DNA from: Ilumatobacteraceae bacterium
Lineage (GTDB): Bacteria; Actinomycetota; Acidimicrobiia; Acidimicrobiales; Ilumatobacteraceae
Assembly: GCA_016650435.1 (NCBI GenBank)
Contig: JAENVT010000043.1
Span: forward strand, 1 to 8,496
Direction of reading: 5' to 3'
DNA length: 8,496 bases
In this document: piece by piece, positions 1 to 5,854 of the stretch
Position numbering within the stretch: position 1 is the first letter of the stretch
Layout: every line of letters starts with the position of its first letter
Notes under the pieces: generated by a model
Told to the model about the DNA's origin: nothing
The model's database searches: none
The model's input: only the letters and a program-made list of their open reading frames with translations
Program-made: the position numbers and the translations under genes

Positions 1-189
1 GGGCCTTGGAGCATCCAACGCCGCGAGCGTCTGCGTCGATTGCGCGACATTGCCGCCGATCCGTCGAACAACGAGCGAGCGCTCGACTTCTCGGTGCGGT
101 TTGCGTCACGACGCCAAGCCACCGCCGACACCTCGCCGACAGTTCCGACCGAGCGTCCCGTCGACCAATCTGGCGACGACGACCAGTAG
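1..189 (+). CDS. 3' end of an unidentified gene (partial)
   Basis: The first frame is open from base 1 and ends at TAG (187-189), giving 62 residues of a C-terminus whose start lies outside the window. Third codon positions are mostly G or C, as in the confirmed genes nearby, which supports real coding. The visible part has an Arg-rich stretch (RRERLRRLR) followed by a low-complexity Thr/Pro/Asp tail ending GDDDQ, typical of a disordered C-terminus. No domain is recognised and no function is assigned. The MaoC-like gene begins 14 bases after the stop on the same strand, so the two are probably co-transcribed. Confidence 0.6.
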   Translation, partial: GPWSIQRRERLRRLRDIAADPSNNERALDFSVRFASRRQATADTSPTVPTERPVDQSGDDDQ

Positions 190-203
190 CTACTGTCGGA
201 CCC

Positions 204-719
204 ATGACCTCTCACGAGCGTCCATTCGGACGTTGCCTCGAAGACTTCGTGGTCGGTGACGTTTTCAAGCATTGGCCGGGCAAGACGATCACCGAGTACG
301 ACGACCATCTGTTCTGCATGATCACGATGAACCATCACCCATTGCATACCAACGACTGGTTCGCCGCCGAAAGTGTGCAAGGCCGCAACGTGGTGGTTGG
401 CAACCTCGTGTACTCCATGGTGCTCGGGATGAGCGTGCCCGATGTCAGCGGTGCGGCGATCGCCAATCTCGAAGTCGAGACGCTGCAGCACAAGTTCCCA
501 ACATTTCACGGCGACACGATTCACGCCGAAACCCGCGTTCTCGATGTGCAGCCTTCGAAGTCGAAGCCTGACCGTGGAATCGTCACCGTCGAGAGCAAGG
601 GCTTCAATCAACACGGCCAAGAGGTCTGCTACTTCCGCCGGCGGGTCATGGTGTGGAAGCGCGACAGCGTGCCATCACGCCGCAGGCCGTACGACGGCAC
701 CGACGTCTGGGCCGACTGA
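204..719 (+). CDS. MaoC-like hydratase/dehydratase, hot-dog fold
   Basis: This encodes a 171-aa protein resembling single-domain MaoC-like (R)-hydratases, which add or remove water at acyl-CoA double bonds using a hot-dog fold. I chose ATG 204 (MTSHERPFG) because the upstream in-frame part is Arg-rich, not MaoC-like, and overlaps the preceding gene. The family opening (F-x-VGD-x-F around residues 15-21) is present. The active-site loop reads TMNHHPLH at residues 41-48, where classic MaoC hydratases have T-G-D-x-N-P-x-H, so Asp is replaced by Asn43 while His48 is kept. Members acting on branched C4/C5 acyl-CoAs (mesaconyl-CoA hydratase-like) have a similar TMN-x-HPLH loop, as far as I recall, so the substitution may be a subfamily trait rather than loss of activity. 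The substrate is unknown. It ends 5 bases before mutY. Confidence 0.8.
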   Translation: MTSHERPFGRCLEDFVVGDVFKHWPGKTITEYDDHLFCMITMNHHPLHTNDWFAAESVQGRNVVVGNLVYSMVLGMSVPDVSGAAIANLEVETLQHKFPTFHGDTIHAETRVLDVQPSKSKPDRGIVTVESKGFNQHGQEVCYFRRRVMVWKRDSVPSRRRPYDGTDVWAD

Positions 720-724
720 GCCGC

Positions 725-1594
725 GTGAAGTGCTTCTCGTCCGCCCCAGGTGCCCTCGACGATCCGGCGGAGGTCTTGCGGTGGGGGTTGCCGGCACTGC
801 GCGATCTGCCGTGGCGGCGCACGCGTGATCCGTGGGCGATCCTCGTCAGTGAGGTGATGCTGCAGCAGACCCAGGCGTTGCGAGTGATCCCGAAGTGGCA
901 CGAGTTCATGACGTCGTACCCCTCGCCGTCGGACTGTGCCGAGGCGTCGCTCGGCGATGTGTTGCGACTGTGGCAAGGACTCGGCTATCCGCGTCGAGCC
1001 AGGAACCTTCACGCATCAGCCACACGCATTGCTGCACTGGATCAATTTCCCTCGACACTCGACGCGCTGTTGCAATTGCCTGGTGTCGGCGAATACACCG
1101 CCCGCGCTGTTCTGGCGTTCGCATTCGAGGCGGACGCCGCGGTCGTCGACACCAACATCGCTCGCGTTCTCGCCCGCCTCGCCGGTCGCCGCTTGACTGC
1201 GAAACAGGCCCAGGCGGCTGCCGACGCGGTCCTTCCCTCCGGCGATTCGTGGGCGTGGAACCAGTGTTTGATGGATCTCGGCGCGGTGTTGTGCCGCCCG
1301 ACCTCACCGGGCTGCGCCGAGTGTCCGTTGCAGGGTCAGTGCTCTTGGCGCGGCTTCGGCAACGATCCATCGATCGGTTCGGCGGGCGTCAGCACACGTC
1401 AGGCCCGGTTCGCCGGCAGTGATCGACAGGCCCGCGGCCGGCTGATGAATGCCTTGGCGGATGGTCCCGTGCCGATGAAGCTCGTCGCCGCGGTGATGGC
1501 GTGCGATGCCGCTCGAGCTGCGCGCTTGGCCGGTGATCTGCAGCGCGAGGATCTCGTCGTGCAACATGGCCAAGCGCTGCAGCTCCCGTGCTGA
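725..1594 (+). CDS. mutY: A/G-specific adenine DNA glycosylase MutY
   Basis: MutY removes adenine mispaired with 8-oxoguanine in base excision repair. The 289-aa product has all the hallmarks. The catalytic Glu is in SEVMLQQTQ (Glu43), the helix-hairpin-helix is LPGVGEYTA (about 118-126), and the catalytic Asp is in VVDTNIARVL (Asp142). A complete iron-sulphur loop C-x6-C-x2-C-x5-C is formed by Cys190, 197, 200 and 206. The C-terminal part after the cluster is short, about 80 residues, so the NUDIX-like 8-oxoG recognition domain of the E. coli enzyme is reduced or absent. I chose GTG 725 because family similarity begins near residue 20 from there and the alternative GTG at 653 lies inside the MaoC gene in another frame. 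The MaoC stop is 5 bases upstream, so co-transcription is likely. Confidence 0.93.
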   Translation: MKCFSSAPGALDDPAEVLRWGLPALRDLPWRRTRDPWAILVSEVMLQQTQALRVIPKWHEFMTSYPSPSDCAEASLGDVLRLWQGLGYPRRARNLHASATRIAALDQFPSTLDALLQLPGVGEYTARAVLAFAFEADAAVVDTNIARVLARLAGRRLTAKQAQAAADAVLPSGDSWAWNQCLMDLGAVLCRPTSPGCAECPLQGQCSWRGFGNDPSIGSAGVSTRQARFAGSDRQARGRLMNALADGPVPMKLVAAVMACDAARAARLAGDLQREDLVVQHGQALQLPC

Positions 1595-1622
1595 ATTTGA
1601 GCTACATCTTTGTGGGGATGAA

Positions 1623-2144
1623 TCAGCCGTCCGTGATGGAGGCGATGATCTCAGCAAGGGCCGCGTCGGCGTAGGTGATCATCTCCTCGTCGGTTCGATC
1701 CTGAATCGGATGCGGCGTGAAAACCCGGGCGACGGTGGGAAACCCGAGGGCTTGCGATTGGGCGATCGCCGCGTCGACGAACTGGGCGGACGCGACGAAG
1801 ACCGATGGCAGTCCGCGGGTCTCGAGATCAACAATGTCGTGCACACTGCACGACGTACAACTGCCTCAATCCGCCAGGGCCTCGATCACCAGTTCGCACT
1901 TGATCGCGATCTCGTGGCGCAGATCGACGGGAGCAGGCTTCGTAAATGTCGGCTTCTTGAACCGCAATACCTCTGCGCCGAGCTCTGTCAGGCGCTGCTC
2001 CAGTCGATCCAAGAACACGTTGCCTCGTGGTTTGGAAATATCGAGCAACCCGATCGTCTTGCCGCGCACAGAGGCGGGACGCGGCAGCAGCGAACGCTGC
2101 AACACGTTGTGCTCGTTTGTCGGATCAAGCAGCAGCCTGGTCAT
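1623..2144 (-). CDS. UGSC-family selenoprotein, TGA read as selenocysteine
   Basis: This is one 173-aa gene read through an in-frame TGA (1868-1866). Before it the frame encodes 92 residues (MTRLLLDPTN to EALAD); after it the same frame continues for 80 residues to a terminal TGA (1625-1623). The junction reads ALAD-U-G-S-C-T-S-C-S-V-H-D, the signature of the UGSC family, in which U is Sec (or Cys in some homologues). Sec93, Cys96 and Cys99 form a U-x2-C-x2-C redox-type motif. A Rossmann-like start (GKTIGLLDISKPRGN, residues 28-42) precedes it. A hairpin just after the TGA fits a bacterial SECIS element. ATG 2144 overlaps the upstream gene's stop as ATGA, with GGAAGG 7 bases upstream. No signal peptide or membrane segment is evident, so it is probably cytoplasmic. 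The family's biochemical function is not established to my knowledge; a thiol/selenol redox role with its neighbour is inference. A nonsense mutation is the alternative but fits poorly. Confidence 0.88.
1836..1868 (-). promoter_or_regulatory. Sec UGA codon with bacterial SECIS-like hairpin
   Basis: On the - strand the UGA (1868-1866) is followed by GUCGUGCA (1854-1847), loop GUG (1846-1844) and UGCACGAC (1843-1836), a perfect 8-bp stem. There are 19 bases between UGA and the loop, and the loop begins with G. Both agree with the bacterial SECIS rules as I recall them: apical loop about 16-37 nt after UGA, and G among the first two loop bases. This element would bind SelB carrying Sec-tRNA. It lies wholly inside the coding sequence, encoding TSCSVHD. 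The terminal TGA at 1625-1623 is taken as a true stop; its downstream sequence was not checked for a comparable hairpin. Confidence 0.8.
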
Positions 2145-3592
2145 CGCACAACCTTCCGGGTGACCGGCTGGGAGCCGGTGGAACCATTGGCCCAGCCGCC
2201 AATCATTGCAGAGAACAATCCCGCGCCACCACCGGCGTGAACGAGCAGCAAGCCGTCGGCACGGAACTTGCCGAGTGTTTCCCCGGCCAGCCACTCGGGT
2301 ACCCCCTCAGCCATGTCACCGGCACCGCGAACCAATTCGCTGCCATGAATCTGGAGCCGGTCGTGCAACTCGGCGAGCAAGGTCTCGCGGGTCCACCCGG
2401 CCTCGGCGAACACCCGGCCGTGCTCAGGCCCGACCACCAAGACGCAGTCGAAGCCGATCACCAGCTTTGGATGATGTGCAGTCCGCATACAAGCGGCGTA
2501 GGTATTGGCGAGTTGGTCGGCATCGCGGGCCAACTGATCGACGATGCAGCGCGGCCCCTCTCCGGCGAACACCGTGACGGTGTCCTGATCGGCGGCGAAC
2601 CCGCGGCTGACGGCGAGCGACGTGAACGGCGAACCGACTTCATCTTCGGCGAAGCAGAAACTCAGCTTGCCGGGATTGCCGTGCGCGGCGCGGTCGACCT
2701 CGCCCGGACGCCCGCCTCCGATGTTGCGAACGACCAACTGCACTGCCCGGCCAATCGTCATGTTGGCTCGGTTTCCCTGGCCGAAGACGTTGACGCCGCT
2801 GTTCATCCCGACCGCTCGTGTACCGGGGCCGTTGCAGATCAGCACAGGCCCGACGGGCATCGTCGTGGCCAAGACACCATGAATGTTGAATTCGTCGGTG
2901 CACACCGCTTGCAGAGATGCGATCACCCACGGCAAGTGCTCCGGTCGACACCCGGCCATCACTGCGTTGATCGCCACTTTCTCGACGGTCACTTCCACGA
3001 GGTCGGGGGCGACCACGGCGATGACCTCGTCGGGCGCCATCGAAGTGCCCTCCAACAACCGCAGCACTCGCTCTTCGGTGGGCGGCGTTACCGGCAGACC
3101 GTCAGTCACGCCGCGTTCGAACAGCACTTCCATCTCGTCGTCGAGGTCGGCCAACTCCAGTCGTCGCGACCGCAGGACGCCACCTCCGAACCTCACCCGC
3201 AGCGCGTCGACGAGGTTGGGATCGACGCTCATCGATCCACATCCCGGCCGCATGACCGGCAGATCATCGCCGAGGGTTTCGATGCCGGTCATTCGCTGCC
3301 AATCGGACCTCAACCAACCCACGGTTCGCTCGACCTCGTGCCCGTCGACAACGCGAATGAGCGTCGGCACGGTTTCAATGTCGTGGTGCCAACTGATCGA
3401 CAGGTCGGCGTCGTAGATCGGGTCGACGCCAGCAGGGAACGACGGATCGTCTTGTGTGTAGATCGTTGCCTTGAAGTCCGTCAACAACGGCGCAACCAGC
3501 TTGCACGTTTCGCACTCCTGCTTGACGATCACCACCAGCCCGTCGGGCAGGGTTGGACGACCAAGGGTGGTTGTGGATCCGTCGACCATCAT
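2141..3592 (-). CDS. Thioredoxin-like domain fused to conserved UGSC-partner domain
   Basis: This is a 483-aa protein with two parts. Residues 15-110 resemble a thioredoxin fold: strand VVIVK, then a CETC active site (Cys27, Cys30), helix KLVAPLLTDF, and the cis-Pro loop TVPTLI (74-79). Residues 155-483 match my memory of a conserved, uncharacterised domain of about 330 residues, with blocks GVTDGLPVTPPTEERV (161-176), VMAGCRPEHLPWV, GMNSGVNVFGQGNRANMTIGRA (262-283), and NPGKLSFCFAEDE (306-318). No signal peptide or membrane helix is seen. The start is ATG 3592 (another ATG follows directly) and no strong SD is visible. The stop overlaps the selenoprotein start as ATGA, which predicts translational coupling and roughly matched expression. 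The likely role is redox partner or catalytic subunit working with the selenoprotein; this is inference from adjacency and the CxxC motif. Confidence 0.85.
   Translation of the reverse strand: MMVDGSTTTLGRPTLPDGLVVIVKQECETCKLVAPLLTDFKATIYTQDDPSFPAGVDPIYDADLSISWHHDIETVPTLIRVVDGHEVERTVGWLRSDWQRMTGIETLGDDLPVMRPGCGSMSVDPNLVDALRVRFGGGVLRSRRLELADLDDEMEVLFERGVTDGLPVTPPTEERVLRLLEGTSMAPDEVIAVVAPDLVEVTVEKVAINAVMAGCRPEHLPWVIASLQAVCTDEFNIHGVLATTMPVGPVLICNGPGTRAVGMNSGVNVFGQGNRANMTIGRAVQLVVRNIGGGRPGEVDRAAHGNPGKLSFCFAEDEVGSPFTSLAVSRGFAADQDTVTVFAGEGPRCIVDQLARDADQLANTYAACMRTAHHPKLVIGFDCVLVVGPEHGRVFAEAGWTRETLLAELHDRLQIHGSELVRGAGDMAEGVPEWLAGETLGKFRADGLLLVHAGGGAGLFSAMIGGWANGSTGSQPVTRKVVR
2152..2157 (-). promoter_or_regulatory. 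Ribosome binding site of the selenoprotein gene
   Basis: GGAAGG on the - strand lies 7 bases before ATG 2144 and inside the last codons of the upstream gene. It fixes the selenoprotein start at the ATGA overlap rather than at the upstream in-frame start at 2294, whose extension (RRWWRG and similar) looks like out-of-frame translation of the neighbour. Confidence 0.6.
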
Positions 3593-3684
3593 ACGAAAGG
3601 TAGCCCCGTGCGACGCACGTCACGTTGTCCCAGCTTTTCATGTGGCAGAACGGCGCGTAACGTGCCGGTCTTGGGGATTCCTCA

Positions 3685-4524
3685 GTGATTCGGGTCTCGT
3701 TCCACGGTGTGCGCGGCTCGACGCCGTGCCAGAGCGACGACATCATGCGGTATGGCGGCAACACCTCATGCGTTTCGGTCGATGCCGCAGACCAAGATCC
3801 GTTGCTGCTCGACATGGGAACCGGCCTTCGGTACTACGGCAAGAAAGTGCCCACCGACCAGTTGTTCCGGGGGAGTTGCCTGCTCACTCACCTGCATTGG
3901 GATCACGTCCAGGGCCTTCCGTTCTTCAGTCCGCTGCTGCGCGAAGGTTCGCGGCTCGACGTCTATGGCCCGGCACAGGACGACGGTCGCTCGCTCGACG
4001 AGGTCGTGTCGACCACGATCCGTCCGCCGCTATTTCCCGTCAGCGTCGATGAACTGCCCGGAACGGTGAGCTTCCACGACACCGCCGACACTGATTTCTC
4101 GATCGGCAAGTTCAGCGTCAAGGCCCGGTTGATTCCGCACCTTGGCCCAACGCTGGGATTCCGAGTCGAGTGCGATGGTCGCTCCCTTGCCTACCTATCG
4201 GATCACCAGCAGCCATTCGATGGTAGCTACTCGGCTTCGCCGGGCGCGCTCGAACTGGTCGAAGGTGTCGACTTGCTGATCCACGACGCGCAGTACACGC
4301 AGCACGAGTTCAAGGCAAAGGCAACATGGGGCCACTGCACCATCGACTACGCCGTATGGCTGGCGTCGCAGGCCGGCGCCAAGCAGCTTGCACTTTTTCA
4401 CCACGACCCGTCGCGTCGCGACGATGATCTCGACGTGTTGTTGCGTTGCGCTGTTGAGGTCGGGTCGCGCCGCGGTGTGGATGTCATCGCCGCCTCAGAA
4501 GGGCTTGTCGTCGAACTCGCCTAG
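3685..4524 (+). CDS. Metallo-beta-lactamase-fold hydrolase (phosphodiesterase-like)
   Basis: This is a 279-aa soluble MBL-fold enzyme. The N-terminus (VSFHGVRGSTP) and the RYGGNTSCV block are typical of the branch related to RNase Z and PhnP-type cyclic phosphodiesterases. The metal-binding motif HxHxDH is complete (His69, His71, Asp73, His74 in THLHWDH), followed by candidate ligands His152 (IPHLGPTLGF), Asp173 (YLSD) and Asp201 (LIHDAQYT). Further conserved histidines occur in WGHCT (His217) and LFHHDP (His239-240). The likely reaction is dinuclear-metal hydrolysis of a phosphodiester; the substrate is unknown. The start is GTG 3685 with GGGGA 7 bases upstream. It is divergent from the thioredoxin-like gene across a 92-bp gap where I could not identify a convincing promoter. 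The MauE-like gene begins 9 bases after its stop. Confidence 0.87.
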   Translation: MIRVSFHGVRGSTPCQSDDIMRYGGNTSCVSVDAADQDPLLLDMGTGLRYYGKKVPTDQLFRGSCLLTHLHWDHVQGLPFFSPLLREGSRLDVYGPAQDDGRSLDEVVSTTIRPPLFPVSVDELPGTVSFHDTADTDFSIGKFSVKARLIPHLGPTLGFRVECDGRSLAYLSDHQQPFDGSYSASPGALELVEGVDLLIHDAQYTQHEFKAKATWGHCTIDYAVWLASQAGAKQLALFHHDPSRRDDDLDVLLRCAVEVGSRRGVDVIAASEGLVVELA

Positions 4525-4533
4525 CGTGGCTCA

Positions 4534-4905
4534 GTGATCGTCATTGCCAGCGTGCTCCTCGGCGCGGTGTTCGTCGTTTCGGGGATCACCAAGTTGGCAG
4601 CGATGCAACAGTGGCGTGCCCAGGCCGCCGACCTCGGGGTGCACAGTTCCGTCGCCCGTGGGTTGCCGGTCGCAGAATTGGCGATCGGAGCGCTGCTCAT
4701 CGCTCAGATCGCCCGGCGACCACTTGCCATCGTTGCCGGCGTCTTGCTGGCGGCGTTCACGACATTGCTTGTGGTACGCCTGTCGCAGGGCAAGCGGCCC
4801 CCGTGCGCGTGCTTCGGCGCGTTGTCGAGCAAGCCGATCAGCTGGGCGAGCGTCGCCCGCAACGCCGCCTTCATATTCCTCGCAGCCGTCGTCGCGCTGG
4901 GTTGA
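4534..4905 (+). CDS. MauE/DoxX-family redox-associated membrane protein
   Basis: This is a 123-aa integral membrane protein with about four hydrophobic segments (roughly residues 1-20, 43-60, 62-81 and 104-122). Between the third and fourth is PPCACFGALSS, with the C-x-C-F-G signature of the MauE-type family. MauE is needed for maturation of methylamine dehydrogenase, where disulphide chemistry is involved. Relatives in actinobacteria commonly sit beside thioredoxin-like or other thiol proteins, and none of the mau genes is here, so methylamine metabolism is not implied. A role in moving thiol/disulphide equivalents at the membrane is inference. GTG 4534 follows the MBL stop by 9 bases, so the two are probably co-transcribed. 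The SD is poor, suggesting reinitiation or coupling. Confidence 0.8.
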   Translation: MIVIASVLLGAVFVVSGITKLAAMQQWRAQAADLGVHSSVARGLPVAELAIGALLIAQIARRPLAIVAGVLLAAFTTLLVVRLSQGKRPPCACFGALSSKPISWASVARNAAFIFLAAVVALG

Positions 4906-4939
4906 TGCCTGGCGATGAGAGATCAGCTTCCATCGGACC

Positions 4940-4979
4940 GGGCAGCCCCGGAAGGCGACGTAGTGAAAAGGGGCTGCCC
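4940..4979 (+). terminator. Perfect 10-bp hairpin downstream of the MauE-like gene
   Basis: GGGCAGCCCC (4940-4949) and GGGGCTGCCC (4970-4979) are perfect inverted repeats separated by 20 bases, 34 bases after the MauE-like stop. There is no T-run after the stem, so it is not a classic intrinsic terminator. An actinobacterial terminator without a U-tract or an mRNA 3'-end stabiliser is possible. A second arm pair, GCGACG (4955-4960) and CGTCGC (4984-4989), interleaves with it and could form an alternative or pseudoknotted structure. The rest of 4906-5179 holds only a 6-bp hairpin (CATGCG/CGCATG, 5011-5028) and no gene I can support. Confidence 0.4.
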
Positions 4980-5156
4980 AGTTCGTCGCTATGTAGCACC
5001 GATCGGCAGCCATGCGCTAGTTCGCATGCTTGATCGCGATTCCGGTGAGGACACAAACTCGCTGCACGTTTCGGCGCTCACGAGACGACCGAGGTTGCCT
5101 AGTCGAGTGCGCGAGCTCGGCAGTTATGTGCTTGTCGGTTGGCTGCATTCTGCAGT

Positions 5157-5174
5157 CCCAGCGAGCAGCCTGGG
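5157..5174 (-). terminator. Small hairpin after the orphan gene
   Basis: CCCAG/CTGGG with an 8-base loop lies 5 bases past the TAG of the orphan gene on the - strand. A second short hairpin (CTGCA-TTC-TGCAG, within 5143-5155) follows. There is no T-run. They are weak candidates for a 3' end. Confidence 0.25.
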
Positions 5175-5179
5175 TACGG

Positions 5180-5611
5180 CTACCACGAGCCGACGGCGAC
5201 GGTGTACTGCTCACGGACCAACTGACCAGTTTCGACCAGAGATTTCCACGCCTTAGGGTCTTCGACATCGAGCCGCTCCTGTTGGGCACACTCCAGCATC
5301 AGCTCGAACTGTCGCCGGACTTGGTTGGCGAACTCGATCGCGTACGCGCTCTTCTCAAGTCCGACGGCGACTCGGCAAGCGACCAGTCCGACCGACACTT
5401 GAGCGAGTAGGCGATCCATAGGGTCAGAGAACACCTCGGTGTCATCGACATCGAGGTCCTGGAGAGTCGTCACTAGTTCGGTAATGGTCTGCTCTCCCAG
5501 CGCCGCCCGCGTGGCCGGGGAACTTGCTAGCCGTTTCCGTTCAGAGCGGTGGGCTCGCCGCACGGGAGTGGCCCATGGCAAGTCAGTTCGGAGTGCTTTC
5601 AGCCAGCCCAC
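5180..5611 (-). CDS. Orphan protein of unknown function
   Basis: This is a 143-aa protein I do not recognise. It starts VGWLKALRTDLPW, has a basic N-terminal 30 residues and then a mostly helical-looking, acidic/amphipathic remainder (for example DRLLAQVSVGLVACRVAVGLEKSAYAIEFANQVRRQFELMLECAQ) ending in VGSW. There are no membrane segments and no catalytic motif. The evidence that it is real is a very good Shine-Dalgarno (AGGAGG) 5 bases before GTG 5611 and a sensible amino-acid composition. GTG 5617 is also in frame but overlaps the SD. The codon third positions are less GC-biased than in neighbours (CTA, AGT, ACT, GGA, CCT are used), which with its isolation between hairpins hints at recent acquisition. 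It does not appear to share an operon with anything in the window. Confidence 0.6.
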   Translation of the reverse strand: MGWLKALRTDLPWATPVRRAHRSERKRLASSPATRAALGEQTITELVTTLQDLDVDDTEVFSDPMDRLLAQVSVGLVACRVAVGLEKSAYAIEFANQVRRQFELMLECAQQERLDVEDPKAWKSLVETGQLVREQYTVAVGSW

Positions 5612-5616
5612 TCCCA

Positions 5617-5622
5617 CCTCCT
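5617..5622 (-). promoter_or_regulatory. Strong Shine-Dalgarno of the orphan gene
   Basis: AGGAGG on the - strand lies 5 bases before GTG 5611. It is the best SD noticed in the window and decides the start in favour of the second of two nearby in-frame GTG codons. Confidence 0.65.
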
Positions 5623-5752
5623 GACGACCTCATCGCCGCGTCGCAGAGTGTCCGCATCCATGCACGAACATTGCCCGCTGCGGTGCGCCAGCGCAAGGAC
5701 AACGATCGAGCGGCAGTTCTGCACACGTCTACCGAGCGAGGCGGCGCGCGAC

Positions 5753-5810
5753 ATCTGGGCGCCACGCTCTCCCTCCGTTCCAGCTGACATCAGCGGAGTG
5801 GCGCCCAGAT
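5753..5810. repeat. 13-bp perfect inverted repeat with structured loop
   Basis: ATCTGGGCGCCAC (5753-5765) and GTGGCGCCCAGAT (5798-5810) are perfectly complementary. The 32-base loop can fold further: TCC (5774-5776) with GGA (5795-5797), and GCTGA (5783-5787) with TCAGC (5790-5794). On the + strand all unpaired bases except the tip fall on the left side. It lies upstream of the orphan gene and downstream of the peptidase gene (both - strand). No T-run flanks it. It could be a terminator without a U-tract, a protein site, or a remnant of a mobile cassette; the sequence does not decide. Confidence 0.6.
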
Positions 5811-5854
5811 CGTTTCACTGGCGCCTCATCAGGCAGTTATGGCGTCGGTCGAGC

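Noticed and set aside
6..203. Longer N-terminus for the MaoC-like protein
   Set aside because: The extension is Arg-rich, overlaps the better-supported upstream reading frame ending at 189, and is not MaoC-like.
653..724. MutY start at GTG 653
   Set aside because: It lies inside the MaoC gene in another frame, and the added residues (QRAITPQAVRRHRRL) are basic and unlike MutY N-termini.
1623..1868. Reading the two - strand fragments as separate genes or as a pseudogene
   Set aside because: Same frame with a single TGA exactly at a known Sec position, a SECIS-like hairpin after it and continued family-like protein beyond it. The downstream piece has no SD and would begin inside the UGSC motif.
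2027..3688. 553-aa ORF on the + strand
   Set aside because: It is antisense to the thioredoxin-like gene; its His/Asp/Arg/Gln-rich composition has no domain and reflects the GC-rich third positions of the real - strand gene.
4531..5013. 160-aa ORF on the - strand across the MauE-like gene
   Set aside because: Antisense shadow with Arg/Gln/Asp-rich composition; the + strand frame has clear membrane segments and a CACFG motif.
5630..5632. Second Sec codon: TGA just upstream of the orphan gene in frame
   Set aside because: It precedes the Shine-Dalgarno and GTG start, has no Cys-like motif around it, and simply marks the 5' limit of the ORF.
5119..5841. Integron gene cassette bounded by GGCAGTTATG repeats
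   Set aside because: The 10-mer does not fit the GTTRRRY core, no paired left-hand core site or attC-like fold spanning the ends was found, and no integrase is visible. Two copies of a 10-mer within 700 bp can occur by chance.
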